A DNA stretch of 64,000 bases from Mycoplasmopsis cynos (GCF_900660545.1 NZ_LR214986.1:372001-436000), one strand, 5' to 3'; counted from the stretch's first letter, positions 37,513 through 50,441 are shown. The notes: generated from the sequence alone by a model not told the origin. Program-made: numbers and translations.

Positions 37513-40500
37513 TTAAGGATTTAGCTTAATGGTTTTAAGATTATCTTTATGTAGCTTATCGATAAAATCACTTTTTATATCACCAGAAAATTCATTTTTG
37601 TCATATTGGCCTTCGCCTTTAAAAAGGACTATTTGATTTCCTTTATTTTGTGGATCATCACTTTCAACTACGTGAGCAAAGTTAATTCCAACTAAGTTAA
37701 ATCTAGAATCAATTACCATAGAACCACTTGAGCCACTATTTAATGATTCATTATTTTCGTTATTAAGATAAAGTGTAGATAATTGCTGAAGAATATTTTT
37801 GGCCATTCCATGTTCAGATTTTCGCTTAAATGGTTCAGTATAATCCATTCATTTATTATTTAATTTATTTCAATCTTTATTTTCTGCTTCATTATATCTC
37901 ACTCAAAGACTATTGAAATTATTTTTACCATTTTTATCATTATCAATAACACGATTTGTACTTTCAATATAACCGCCTTGCGAGCGAGCACCATTTAATT
38001 TAATTAAACCATTGATGTCAGGAAAACCAAGCACAAAGTGCGTTTGAATTGGACTTTCATGAGATTTTGTTTTAGTAGTTTCATTGCCTAAACCAATGTA
38101 TCAATCTTTTTCAGCTGGGGTATCTAAAACATCGTATAAGGTAGGAAAAATATCTCTAATATTTTCCTTTGTAAACCTTAATTTTAATATAGCAAAATCT
38201 GCACCGCTATTATTAATTGTTCCTAATCTATTTGTTGTATCTGTTACTTCATCAAAAAAGTTTGTTACATTTCTATTTGCTCTTAGTCCAGTTGATTTAA
38301 ATCTTGGTGTATAGTAAATTCAATCAAGATATTGATCTTTTGTAGTTGTGCCAAGGTGATTATCAAGTGGTTTTTTAAGATAATTTTCATAGTTATTAAT
38401 TGTTTGGTCATTTGAATTAGATTCATAATTATGTTTATTAAAATTAAAATTCTGATTTATTTCGCCTACTCAATTTTGAATATCTTTTTTACCTAGAATA
38501 TCATTATAAACTAGGCTACGATCAAAAATATGATTTAATGAAGCAACATGAGCATTAGTAGCAACTAAAAATTCATATTCTTCTTTATTTGATTTATTTT
38601 TTAGTGGACTTTTAATTCTATCTATAATTCACGCAGTTCCAGAAACTTTTGTTGAACTTTGAAAAGGAGGTGCACCAAAGTCCGGTCTTATTGTTCGAAT
38701 TCCGCTATGCTGTAATGAAAAACTTCGATCATAGATGTATTGAAAAAAGTCAGAATTCTTTTTTAATAATGAATTTGAAGTATTGAGATTTAAATGTTTA
38801 AAAGAGCCTGAATTTGTTTTGAATAAAATACTTAATTCTCCTTTTTGATCATCATACTTTGTTTTAATTGAATTAATATCATCATTAAAATCTATCATTT
38901 GTTTAATTGTTTTAAGATCAATATAATAAAAGAATTGACTTAAATTTGAAGGTAAATATCCAAATGGATTTTGTTTAATGATCCCTTTAATTTTATTAGC
39001 TACTTGATCATTAAGACTTATTTCAATTGAACCTGATGGAATACTTTCAAACGATTCCAAAAATAGTGCTTTCATCATAAATTCTTTTTTATAACCATTA
39101 AAAAAGTAGCGTCATTTTTGCTCATCATTATCACCATATTCACCATAAATGCCAACTTCTTTTAGGTGATTTAGAAATTGATAATCTAGGCGATTATTGG
39201 TTAAATCCACTCCTGACCCATTATTTGCGGTTTTAAGATAATTTTTAAAGTCTGATAATTGTTTTTGGTAATAAGGTGTTTTAGTCACTATATCATTAGG
39301 AGCATAATATTTTTGATTGGTTTTGTCAAAAATTAAATCAAAACCCAAACTATGTTTTGCAGATGATGTGTTTAACTGACTTGTTGTAGTATTAATATTT
39401 GTTTTAATAGCTTCAAGATTTTGATGAAGTAGAATATCGTTAGTTTTATTATTAAGTTCATTAAGCTTAATAAGAAATGATTTTAAAGCCGCATTTAATT
39501 CATCTATATTATTTCCGTAGTCTTGTTGTCTAGACTTATAAAGTAATAATTCTTTATATGCTTTTGCTAAATTGTAGCGTTCTGCAACTAATTCAGGTTT
39601 ATTTTCTGATGCTATAAATGCTGTATTTATGTTCGATTCTTGTTTATTGACTTCGGCTAATAGTTCTGTAGCATCATCAATTTTTTGATATTCAGGTAAA
39701 TTTTGTTTTGGTGGTAAATTTTGAAAAATAATGTTTTCATCAATCTTTTGTGATATTTTATTTAAAAGAATTTGATATTCAGTATTTTTATATAAAACTT
39801 TGTCTAATTGTTCTTTTAGCTCATTTTTAACTTTCGCATTGTTTAATAATGTTAATTTTTTATATAACTTAGCTTTTTGTTTTATAAATTCTAGTTCATC
39901 GATGTTTCGAGCATTACTTAATTGATTAATTAGTTCATTTTTATTTTGATGAGTATTATCTAATTCATTAATGATTTTATTAGTATCAGATTTAAAATTT
40001 TCAAATATTATATTAGCTTGACTTATGATATTTGAAAATTCTTCAATGCCAATATCAGATTTTTGAATTTCTTTTAGATAATGATTATATTGACTTGAAC
40101 CCTTGATTTTATCAATATTTTTAATTGCATCTTTTTTAAAATTTAATAACTTTATTTTGTCATTGATTTGATTTTCGAGTTTTTTAAGATTATTTTCAGT
40201 AGCAGCTTGAATTAAAGATATTAGTTCATTTTTACTTGTATCAGGAATTTCGCTAGATTTAACTTTTGCTATTAAATATTTTTTTTCGAGTTCAAATAAA
40301 TCCTGTTTGTTTTTTATGATTATTGATTGAATTTTGCTTTTAATATTTTCAATCATTTCTTTTGTATTTGCTTTATCAATTTCATCGGATAATGAATCTC
40401 TTGTATTTTGATTGGTAATTCCTTCAAGCAATGCTTTTAATGCGGTTTTTTCAGTTTTTAGATTATTAGCATTAGGTCTAATGTTAGTATCTTGAGATTG

Positions 40501-40587
40501 TTTAGTATTACACGCCGTACTTAAAAGGCTAATAGCTGAGACGCATAAAATTCCAAAGATTAATGCTTTTTTTCTTTTTTTAATCAT
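37513..40587 (-). CDS. DUF31-type trypsin-like serine protease lipoprotein
   Basis: One 1024-residue frame with TGA as Trp; I found no TAA or TAG inside. Lipobox STAC (Cys26) and AGGGGGTT ribosome-binding site. Residues ~40-460 are charged and helical with coiled-coil character. The C-terminal ~400 residues have a trypsin-like triad: His680 in VATNAHVA after SGTAWIID, Asp797 in SGADFAILKL, Ser954 in SGSSGSMVID. This is the DUF31 family, which includes mycoplasma immunoglobulin protease (MIP). No MIB partner gene is next to it, so an Ig target is not supported by context. Cell-surface proteolysis is the safest call. Confidence 0.82.
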
Positions 40588-40815
40588 ATAAAACCCCCTA
40601 ATTATTTGAACATTATTTTAAATATATTGTATTATACTATTTTTTTAATTTTATTAAATATGCATTTTAAATGAAAAATATTATTAATAAAAATATTTTT
40701 TACATTCAGCAATATATTTAAAGCATTAAAAAAATTTTAAAAATAATATTTAAATTCTGGAATTACTATATAATTGACTATATCACTAAACAGTAATATA
40801 GCGAAAGGAGAGATG

Positions 40816-42723
40816 ATGAAAGTATTTTTTAGTTATGTTTCATTTATACATAAACTAATTTTAAAGAAAAAAAATACCATAATTATTCCATTATTATGGT
40901 TGACCATTTCAATAATTTTAACAATTGTTATAAATTCTATTGAATTAGATTCTAAACTTGTTCCATTAATTTATTATATTGTTGTTTTTATTGAATCATT
41001 ATTAACTGTTTTATTTGCTTCTATTAAGTCGATAAATATATATAAAGATTTGGAAGAGGAAGGTATCGAATTATTGACTTTGTCAAAACCAATTTCAAGA
41101 AATAAAGTAATATGAGGGAAAACTTTTACAAATTTTTTATTAGGATTTTACTGAAGTATTATTATGTTTTTATGCAATGTGATTATTTTATCAGGAATAA
41201 GTAATTCAGATGTAGTGTTTATTAGTTTTGTTTCAATTCCTGTTTTTACAATTGTATACATATTATTCGGAAGTGTTAGCTCATTAATTGCATATAAAAT
41301 GAATGCTAAACTTGCGATAACTGCTCCATTAGTAATATTTAGTCCATTAGTTATTGCTGGAACTATTATTTCATCAAAAAGTACTTCAGCAAGTAATAAT
41401 ATTGCATATTATTTAAATGCTAAATATAATAATCATACTTCAGGCAATGTTCCTAATTTGGAAAAGTTTTATTTAAATAATAATGTAGATAGTTTATACA
41501 TTATTCCAAATGGATATAATAAAACTGGATATCGTAAAGACCAAATTGAGTATCTAAAAAAAGCTTTCGAGTATTCTAAAAATTCTGCTTATGATTGACA
41601 AATTTATTCATATTTATCATTACCTTATCAAATTGTTGATTATTTTAACGTTGAAAATAAAAATATTTCTGAAATTTTTGGGAATAATACAATTAATAAT
41701 TTAAAAGATTATTTATATTACAACAATAAGGATACATTTACATACAATTATGATTTAAATAATGATGTTATTTTAAAAAAATACTCAATAACTGATATTG
41801 CTATGAAGAAAAAAGACGCAAATGGTAATGTTATTAAGGATCAAAACGGAGTTGATATTATTGATTCTAGAAGTAATAAAAAAGTATTTTTAGTACCTGG
41901 AGCTTTAAAATCATATAGTCACATTGATAATTTGGTTAATACTGATATTGTTTATGCAAGAGATAATGCTGAATCATTTAAAGTAACATTTCCAGAAGAT
42001 AAATTTGTTTATTCTGCTTCAGACAATTTGGTTGGTCAATTAAAATGAGTTTATATTAAAGAATTGTTAGAAAATGAAGTTTTTAATTATTATGCTAAAT
42101 TATTTGCAAATGATTTATTAAAAACATTGAACAATGAGGTTAATAAAGAAAATAAAGAAGATATATTAGATAAAATTTTACGAAATATTGAAGAATTATT
42201 GAATGACAATAATTATGAATTGTTAAAAATTAATGATATTAGTTCTATTGTACTAAATAGCAGTTCATTAAATAACAAAAAGATTAAAACCTTAACAGAG
42301 AAAAAAATATATTTAGCCACAGCTTTTATTTATTATTTATATTTCACATTTAATGATTCATATATAGTAGATGCCCTTTTATATAATTTAGCAACTGAAA
42401 ATGAAGATCCACATAGTTATTCTGTTAAAATTGATGGATTTCAATATAATATCGGCGGTTATGCTTCATACACACCAAAACAAGAAATTCAAACTGTAAA
42501 TGATACTAAATCAAACAATAACAAAGAACGTAGAGTTATTATTAGATATAATCTTCAACCATCAAATAATTATTTATTCCAACCACTTGAAGAAGTTTAT
42601 CAAGTCTCAAGAAATAAAAATACTACTGTTAATAAGAATTATTATTTTATTATATGAATAGTGTTAGGAATAACATTTGTTTTATTAAATAATAGATTTT
42701 ATATTAAAAAGGATTATAGATAA
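40816..42723 (+). CDS. ABC-2-like transporter permease with large extracytoplasmic domain
   Basis: 635 residues. Five to six hydrophobic helices lie in the first ~200 residues (IIIPLLWLTISIILTIVI; YIVVFIESLLTVLFASIK; and others), a ~400-residue polar domain follows, and a last helix (IIWIVLGITFVLLNN) near the C-terminus. The stretch DLEEEGIELLTLSKPISRNKV is typical of ABC-2 export permeases. Start taken at the second of two adjacent ATGs because AAAGGAG is 5 bases from it. The stop overlaps the ATPase start by one base (TAATG). Confidence 0.75.
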
Positions 42724-43442
42724 TGAATGAAAATATTATAGAAATAAAAAATCTTACTAAGATTTATAAAAATAATAAAAATACAGGTATTTTTAAATTA
42801 AATTTTAATGTTCCAAGAGGTTCATTCTTTGCGTTTATTGGTGAAAATGGTGCTGGTAAAACTACAACAATTAAAACCATTACTGGCTCATATTTAAATT
42901 ATGAAGGTGAAGTGTTAATTAATGGAATAAATATTAAAGACGCAAAAAGTAGACAAAAATTAGGTTATATACCTGAAAATGCAATTTTTCCAAAAGAAAT
43001 AACTGTATATGAATATTTAAAGTATTTAGGTTTGTTAACAGGACAAGAAAAAAATAAAGTAATTCAAAAAATTGATGAGCTTTTAAATGAATTTGGAATT
43101 TTGGAATTAAAACATAAGAAGCCATACAACTTTTCATCAGGTCAAAAGAAAAAAATATTATTAATACAAGCATTATTGATAGATCCTGAAGTTATTATTT
43201 TAGATGAACCTGCAGCTAATTTAGATCCAACTGGAAGATATCAACTTTTTACTTTATTAAAAAAATTACATGAACAAGGAAAAACAATTTTTATTAGTTC
43301 TCATATTTTAAGTGAAATTGATAAATATGTAGATACTTTAACTTTAATTCATAAAGGAAGAATTGTTTATTCTGGTTCAAAAGTTAAAAACCTTGAAGAA
43401 TTATTTTATGAAAAAGTGATTAAAGAGAACTCTATTTATTAG
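42723..43442 (+). CDS. ABC-2-type export ATPase
   Basis: 239 residues. Walker A GENGAGKTTTIKT, signature FSSGQKKKILL (a degenerate LSGGQ), Walker B VIILDEPAANLDP, and switch His in ISSHIL. A typical CcmA-like single-domain ATPase for the permease directly upstream. Its last 35 bases contain the start of the next lipoprotein in another frame, so the cluster is tightly coupled. Confidence 0.9.
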   Translation: MNENIIEIKNLTKIYKNNKNTGIFKLNFNVPRGSFFAFIGENGAGKTTTIKTITGSYLNYEGEVLINGINIKDAKSRQKLGYIPENAIFPKEITVYEYLKYLGLLTGQEKNKVIQKIDELLNEFGILELKHKKPYNFSSGQKKKILLIQALLIDPEVIILDEPAANLDPTGRYQLFTLLKKLHEQGKTIFISSHILSEIDKYVDTLTLIHKGRIVYSGSKVKNLEELFYEKVIKENSIY

Positions 43443-44649
43443 TTTATTTTCTAGTTGTTTCATCACTGCTGCTTGTAATAATAATTCATTAAAATCTGAA
43501 AATCCATATAAAAAATTAATAGTTAAGGATAAAGAAATAAACACCTCCTTAAAAGAATTTTCTGAAAAATACTTTTTTAAAAATGCTCCAAATGTTGCGA
43601 ATGATTTTTACTTAAAGCAATTAAACCCAGATAATAAAATATATAGTGAAGTTAATATTTCATTAACATTTGCTCCATTGTATATCCCTAAGGTTGTTGA
43701 TATAGCAACAGAGTTCACTCAAAGACAATCGATTAGATCTACACGTATAATACAAGAGATCTTAAATAATAACTGATTTTGATATTTAAATAATTACAAA
43801 AGTTTCACTTATATATTTAATAATTGAAGATCTGATTTTAAGGATTTTAAAGATACAAATAACAAAGATAATCTAAAAGATCAAAATACATTCAACCAAT
43901 TAATTAAGGCTAAAAAACTTATTAAAAAATTCGCTAATTATAATATTGTTGATTTTAGTCAAGAATACCCAATTAGGAGAATAAAAAGCGATAAATATCA
44001 AAATTTAAGATTAGTATTTTTTAAACTTGAAAATGATGTGCACAATATCGCTTTAATTCCTGTCTTTTTATATCAGCAAAACTCTAATGATACTAAAATT
44101 TTATTAACTGGTGATATTTTTGATATTGAAAAGCCAATTGATAAGATTGAAAATATATACAAAATTCTTAGCGATGAAATATCAAATGGTAGAGAATATT
44201 TTTTAAATTTAACATTAGAATATCAAAAGAAAATACACGATCAAGAAGTCTCAGAATTAAATGAACAAATTAATAAACTTAAAGATGAACAATCAAAAAA
44301 AACTCAAGAAATGCAAAATAATTTAAATAAGCCAGATCAAAATAAAAAAGATATTAATGATTCAGATGATGAAGCTGATGATGAAAAAGAAGATGAAGAA
44401 AATACTGATGATTTTCCAGAAGTAACACTTGAAGAATTAACCGAAGAGCTTCAAGATTCTGAAAATAGATTTGAAAAAGTTAAAAGTAATTTTGAAACTC
44501 GATTTAATGATGTAGCATTATTGAATGTTTATAATGAAAATAGTTATATAAATTCATTTTATTATGCGATATCCAAAATTAATGAAAAACTAAAAGATAA
44601 CAGTATTAAAAGATATACATGAGGATACATTGATGAAAAAGAAATATAG
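43408..44649 (+). CDS. Aromatic-motif lipoprotein 1
   Basis: 413 residues. The ATG lies inside the ATPase gene (35-base overlap). The signal peptide MKKWLKRTLFISLF with lipobox TAAC (Cys23) uses a TGA Trp. Near residue 112 is the cluster NNWFWYLNNYKSFTYIF, matched in the three following lipoproteins. Residues ~270-345 are a highly charged helix with an acidic run (DDEADDEKEDEE). This corresponds to what is annotated in other Mycoplasmopsis genomes as aromatic cluster/aromatic motif surface proteins; function unknown. Confidence 0.72.
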
Positions 44650-45487
44650 ATGATTTATTGGTTTGTTTAGTTTTATTCCTGTTCTAACTTTTTCATGTGC
44701 AGATTATTCCAAACAAAATGAATTAAATCGTTTAATCTCAAAATATGATGAAGTTTCCACAGTTTTAGATACTAATAATTTAAGAAACACTAATGAAATA
44801 TTAGATCGCTTATTAAATGATGCGTTTAAAAGTGATCAAACTAAAATTGTAGAATATAAAAAACAACAAATAGATAATAAGGATAAAATACTTAAAGAGT
44901 ATTTTGAATTAACAAAAGATTTTTCAAAGTCATCTAGCAAAAAAGAATTTGCCTTAAAACAAAGTGAATTTTTTAGTAATAATTGATATTTTTTCTTAAC
45001 TAATCTTGATAAATTTGAATTTAATTTTGTTGAATATATTTATACTGATTTATCAAAAGGGTATAAAACTTCAGATGAATATAAAAAAATAATTGATCTA
45101 AAAACTGCAAAAGGAGGTCATAAAAAGTTTAGTTTTTTTGATTCATATCTTGATGAAATTAGAGAAGGTATTGAAGCAAAAGAATTAGGTGATGCAACTG
45201 TTTATTATGTTAAAAAAGATCGTTTAGTGTTTAGGATTATAGTAGATAATTTAAGATCTGAGAACAATGAACCAAAGGTTATATTAAGGCCGATTAATTG
45301 ATATTTTAATGATTCTGTTGCCATTACAATATCGCTTGGTTTAGTTTCAGAAGTTATTCATCAACTATTTATTCATGGCTATGATAATGGGAGAATTGAT
45401 TTTGAAACTGAGATGGTAAAAAATCAAAAATATGGTTCACCATCATTTGTTTTTCCGACAGTTAAAGAAAAAATGATAGAAGGATAA
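44633..45487 (+). CDS. Aromatic-motif lipoprotein 2
   Basis: 284 residues, overlapping the previous gene by 17 bases. Signal peptide with lipobox TFSC (Cys22). Aromatic cluster NNWYFFLTNLDKFEFNF about residue 117. The C-terminal half contains strands and a conserved-looking RPINWYFNDSVAITISLG. GAGGA precedes the ATG. Same family as its neighbours, about 20-30% similar by eye. Confidence 0.75.
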
Positions 45488-45489
45488 AA

Positions 45490-46452
45490 ATGAAAAAAAT
45501 ATTTCAAAAAATGTTAACTTTAGGAATTATTTCAAGTATTGTAATTGCTTCATCTTGTGCTCCGATTAAAAAGGCAAACACAAATTATGATAAAACTCAA
45601 TATTTAAAAAGTATTGTTTCAAATGAAAAAATTCAAAATGATGAAAAATGAGATTTATTTTTATCTAGGCCATATATTCAAGCTATTTTAAAAGCATCTT
45701 TTGATTCAGAAGATAAAAAAAATAAATATATCCAATCACAAAAAGAAATTAGTAGTGATTATTTAAAAGAACTAAAAACATGAGTTAGATATGCAAATAA
45801 TATTGATGCTACCTTTGATAAAGGCGAAGGAAAAAGAGAAAACAAAAGAACTAATATAGTTACTAGTATTGGCTCAAGATTTTTAGATGATTTATATAAT
45901 AAAAATTGATTATTTTTCTTATATAACTTAGATAAATTTATTTTTATTCAATTCCCTAATGTAACAACTGATCTAAATGAAAGAAATGATTATGTTGATC
46001 AAGTTGAAGTTAATAAAAAAGTTTATAATAATTTTTATAATCCAGAAAGTAATGAGATAATTGATTATGTAATACAAAAATATGATTATAAAAAAGCTGA
46101 TGATTCTGATTCAAAATATATTTATGAAAATAGAATATTTCTTTTAACAAAGGATGGCAGAATATTTCATTTTGATATAAATGGAATCGAAACAAAAAGC
46201 GACGATAAAATTATAAATAATGAATTGTCAAAAATTAACCCTCCAAGACTTCATAGTTGGGTTTATTCATATCCAAAATTAATTGCTAGCAAAGACAAAT
46301 TGTCAGAGTTTGATCTAAAGAAATATGTTGAAATCATTAGCGAATGAGAAGATGAAACATATAAAAAAGCAACAGCAGGTAAAAAAGCAATTTTTAGTGA
46401 TTATTATGGAAAAATTGAGTTAAGATATACACTTATAAATGTTAAGGATTAG
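45490..46452 (+). CDS. Aromatic-motif lipoprotein 3
   Basis: 320 residues, starting 2 bases after the previous stop. Lipobox ASSC (Cys23). Aromatic cluster KNWLFFLYNLDKFIFIQF near residue 138. The C-terminal domain ends with YGKIELRYTLINVKD. No catalytic motif seen. Confidence 0.75.
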
Positions 46453-46453
46453 T

Positions 46454-47242
46454 ATGAAAAAAATATTATTATCAATGCTTATGGTTGCAAGCGCAAGCCC
46501 AATAGTTGTTTCATGTTCTACAAATACTAAAGAATTTACAGATAAGAATTTAAATAAAAATATTAATGTTACAAAAGTAATTAAGACGTTTGGTTTAAAT
46601 GATGTTAATGCAACAATTAATGATCCGTCTTACACAAAAGAACAATTTATCAATGATTATAAAGCGATTAATACGCAATCTAATGATTATTATGATAAAA
46701 TCTCAAAAGTTATTAATAAAAATTGAATGTTTTTAATATCTAATGTAGATTCTTTTACAATTGAACAAAATTTAAAAAATAAATGGTTTTTGTATGAAGA
46801 AACAGATAAAATTAAGTACAATCCTTTATATAAACATAGTTTAGGAATTATTACAATCAAAAATGAAAATCAAATTCCTCATGCACATATAAAGTTTCCA
46901 GATAGAGTTTTACCATTTAAAACTATTAGTGGTGTTTCAAGGGTTTTTAAATCAAGAATTACAAATCAGAAAACAATTTATATAACATATGGAAAGTTGC
47001 TTATTAAATTATCTTTAATTAATGGGAAAATAAATATTGATCCATATTTTCTATATTTTGTACCATTAGCTATTAATCCCAATAAAAAATTTCATAATAC
47101 TTCAATTAAAGAAAAAGATGAATTTGATATAATTGAACGATACTTAAATAATAAGGAAATTAATGAATATATACTTTCAGAATTTACAGATAAAGGAATA
47201 AATGAAGTCGGAACCCCAGCGAATGTTTATCTTAAATTGTAA
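46454..47242 (+). CDS. Aromatic-motif lipoprotein 4
   Basis: 262 residues. ATG one base after the previous stop; lipobox VVSC (Cys21). The cluster here is NWMFLISNVDSFTIEQN with the Trp from a TGA at 46724. Last gene of the chain, followed by a terminator. The motif is the most diverged of the four, with fewer aromatic residues. Confidence 0.75.
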
Positions 47243-47249
47243 TTTATTT

Positions 47250-47282
47250 AAAAAATATTTAGTATTAACTAAATATTTTTTT
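47250..47282 (+). terminator. Terminator of ABC/lipoprotein cluster
   Basis: A 13-bp stem (47250-47262 with 47269-47281), 6-base loop, ending in T7. Confidence 0.85.
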
Positions 47283-47361
47283 CTTTTATTTTATAAAAAA
47301 TTATTATTTAAAAATCATCTAAAATTGTAAATTTAATTGTTTTTCAGATGCTAGTTTTTTG

Positions 47362-47380
47362 AAAAAAAAAAAAAAAAAAA
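47362..47380 (+). repeat. Poly-A tract of 19 bases upstream of sialidase 1
   Basis: Nineteen consecutive A, 111 bases before the sialidase ATG and about 22 bases before a TATATT box. Homopolymer tracts of this length slip readily during replication. Confidence 0.9.
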
Positions 47381-47451
47381 GCATTGGTAAATTATTTGCG
47401 ACTATATTGTAGTGCTAAAAGTTTAAAATAATAAACTATCACAGAAATCTC

Positions 47452-47491
47452 TTAGAGAAATATATCATAGGAAATAACATATAATTTCTGT
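47452..47491 (+). promoter_or_regulatory. Sialidase 1 promoter, leaderless arrangement
   Basis: TATAAT at 47480-47485 ends 6 bases before the ATG, so transcription would start at or next to the initiation codon. The upstream TTAGAGAAATAT (47452-47463) recurs before the second sialidase. No Shine-Dalgarno sequence is present. Confidence 0.65.
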
Positions 47492-50311
47492 ATGAATAAT
47501 ATATTGAATTTTATTAAACAAGCAAGCGTAAAAATTTATATTAATATTAAAAAAGTATTTCAAAACTTGAATACAAAAATAAAAATATTATGTAGTAAGA
47601 TTTCTGCAGGTTTCAAATGAACATATCAAAGTATTATTATTAATACAAAAAGCTTGCATAGTAAATTAAATAATAGTAAAACAAAGGCGCAATTTGTTAT
47701 TTTAAAAGATAAAATAGTCGCTAAAACGCAAGCTAAACATACTAAAAAGATTTTGGTGACTTCATTATTATTAATTAGTGCTTCAGCGTTAGTTATTATT
47801 TCAGTTTTCACCACTCGTTCAATACTACTTCAAAATAGTAACGATATTAGTTCTAAGGAACAAAAAAGCAATATTTCAATTGAAACTCCAAAACTAATTT
47901 CGATTGAAGATGGTGCAAAATATGAATTTGTGTCTTCATATAAAAATTATGAATATGATATTAAAAATTTACCAAAAATTAAAGTTGAAATTATTGATTC
48001 AAATAATGAAGTATTTTATAGTGAAATAGGTATAATTGATCCTAAAACGAAAACAATAATATTTAAGTTAGATAATTTACCTAAGCTTAAATTAGACAAA
48101 TTGTTTACAAATTCAAATTATACACTTAGGTTAATTAAAAACTTAGAAGCGCGAAAAGATATCGCTGATTCTTCATTAACTAATAATATTATTTTAGGCC
48201 CTATATTTACTCTTGATTTTTCTAAATCATTTGCAAGTCTTTATGAAAAAAATTATGTCTTAATGAATTTATCAATCGAAAATATTTTTAAAATACCAAC
48301 ATATGCATTATTAAAAAAGGTTATTAAAGAAAACTATTTACCTGAACAAAAAGAAAAAATTATTGAGCAATTACTAGATTTAGTAAATAAAAACTACAAA
48401 AGTGTACTTGAATCAAATGATATTAATTTAGGTGATAAAGAATTAGTTATTAAACTATCAGATAAGAAAGAACACCAAGATTTTTATGAAAGTGATATCT
48501 ATTACTTTATTTTAAATAATAAAACCATTCAACAACAAAATCAAACAAATGATCCTGAAGCTATTTTATTGAGCAATAAGGATAAAAGCATTCAATTCAC
48601 TATTACAAAAGATCCATTTATAAGTGCTAACAAACTAGGAAAAGCAATTCAAAATAACAAATTTGATATAAAACGTTTATCAAGTGAAACATTATTTGGA
48701 CATAAAGAAGACGGAGCTAATACTTATCGTATTCCTGGAATAATTAAACTTAAAAACGGAACATTGATCGCAAATGCTGATAAAAGGTATCAGAATTTTC
48801 GTGATTATTTCAATAATATAACACAAGCTATTAAATTTTCATATGATAATGGTAGAACATGAACTAATCCAAGAGAAATATTAAAAGTACAAATTCCTAG
48901 TTTAAAAAATCAAGGTTTAACGATCGATGGAACTATGATAGAAGTAGAATATTTCGAAAATGTTTCAAATAAAAAAGGAACAAAATTATTATTTTTTGTC
49001 GATATTTTCCCTGATAAAACAGGATTACCTCACCTACATAATGGAACAATTTGAACAAAAATTAATGGAAAAAATTATCTTAGATTGTATACAAGATTAA
49101 AAAGCAATGATAAATTTGATGATGAAATTTCATTTTTAGAAAGAGTTCCAGGAACTCAAAACTGATTTAGAAGGGTAATACTTAAAGATGGAAAAGATAT
49201 TAAAAATGCCACTTCATCTGATTTTACCTTGACTTCTGATTATGTTGATTTAAATTATCATACTGAAACTAGTGCAATAACAGGTATTGTTTATAAAAAT
49301 ATTGAATCTGAATCCGAATTAAATAATCCCGAAGTTCTTCAAAGCAAGAAAACAGAATATAGTGTTTTAGATTTTGCAAATAATAATAAATCAAAATATG
49401 TTTTATCTAGCGATGAGTATGTAAATAAAAAGGGCGAAAAACAACGAGCTTTTAATAATCATGTTGTATCTATTGAAAGCTATGACAATGGAAAAACTTG
49501 AAAAAACCTAAGATGAATTGATGAAGATGTTTATGAGTCATCTAAAAATGCTAAATTCAGTGGAACTGCAGTCGGAAACCCAATTCAATTAAAACATCAA
49601 AAAGATCCTAAATTAAATGGAAGAATCTTGCTTCCAATGTATCAAATAGGAGGCGGCGGATTACCTGCTTATTACTTATATAGTGATGATTATGGTAATT
49701 CTTGAAAAAGACAAGATGTTAGTTTCCCTAGAAATTTAACAGAATCATCTATGATTGAAGCAAAAGACGGAAGTATTTATTGACTTCTTAGAAATGATCG
49801 CGGATTTGGTGCTGCTACTGCTAAACATTGAATTACTAAAAGTGTTGATGGTGGTAAAACATGAATAAATCCAAATGGTGATACTGGTTCTAATGGTAAA
49901 GATTTAAATATTGGGAATAAAAACTTTGATGGTAATGTTTTTTCCGGTATTGGATACTTTAACTTAAAAGGAAAAGATTATTTTATATTTTCTATTGCAA
50001 AAGACAATATAAGACGAAATGGTTCATTATTTATTACTGATAGTACTTTTAATGATGCTACAGAATTATTTGATTATGACTTTATGCTGAATCAAGGCAA
50101 CAAAAATGAACATTTTGTTTATAGTTATGCATTAACAATTGATGAAGAAAAAGATTATGTTGACATTTTATCAATATACGAAGCATCGGAAAAGACTAGG
50201 GTTCACGGCGATTCTCATGGTAAGGGTTTATCTGAATGAGAAAAGCATAGACCACAAGCTGATGAAATTCAAGTTGATAGATTCCGTATTTGACTTAAAG
50301 ATCAAAAATAA
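47492..50311 (+). CDS. nanI: Membrane-anchored sialidase (exo-alpha-sialidase, GH33)
   Basis: 939 residues, TGA Trp throughout. The N-terminal ~85 residues are basic and cytoplasmic, followed by one hydrophobic anchor (about 87-107, LLLISASALVIISVF), so a type II membrane topology without lipobox. The catalytic propeller starts with the YRIPG motif (Arg413) and has four Asp boxes of the S.D.G.TW type: SYDNGRTW (about 450), SYDNGKTW (663), SDDYGNSW (731) and SVDGGKTW (784). It should release sialic acid from host glycans. It ends in a terminator at 50327-50359. A close paralogue follows. Confidence 0.92.
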
Positions 50312-50326
50312 ATACTTATCTTTTGT

Positions 50327-50359
50327 AAAAATATCAACATTAAAAGTGTTGATATTTTT
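50327..50359 (+). terminator. Sialidase 1 terminator
   Basis: A 12-bp stem (AAAAATATCAAC with GTTGATATTTTT), 9-base loop, T5 end. Confidence 0.82.
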
Positions 50360-50396
50360 GGTGCATTTATTATAGTTTCAGGTTTATTTTAACGAC

Positions 50397-50441
50397 AAAA
50401 GTAACTAAAATTACTATATGAAAGTGGTTTTAGTTACTTTT
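50397..50441. repeat. Second hairpin, possible extra terminator
   Basis: A 14-bp perfect inverted repeat (AAAAGTAACTAAAA / TTTTAGTTACTTTT) with a 17-base loop, 38 bases after the first terminator. Could act in either direction. Confidence 0.6.
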
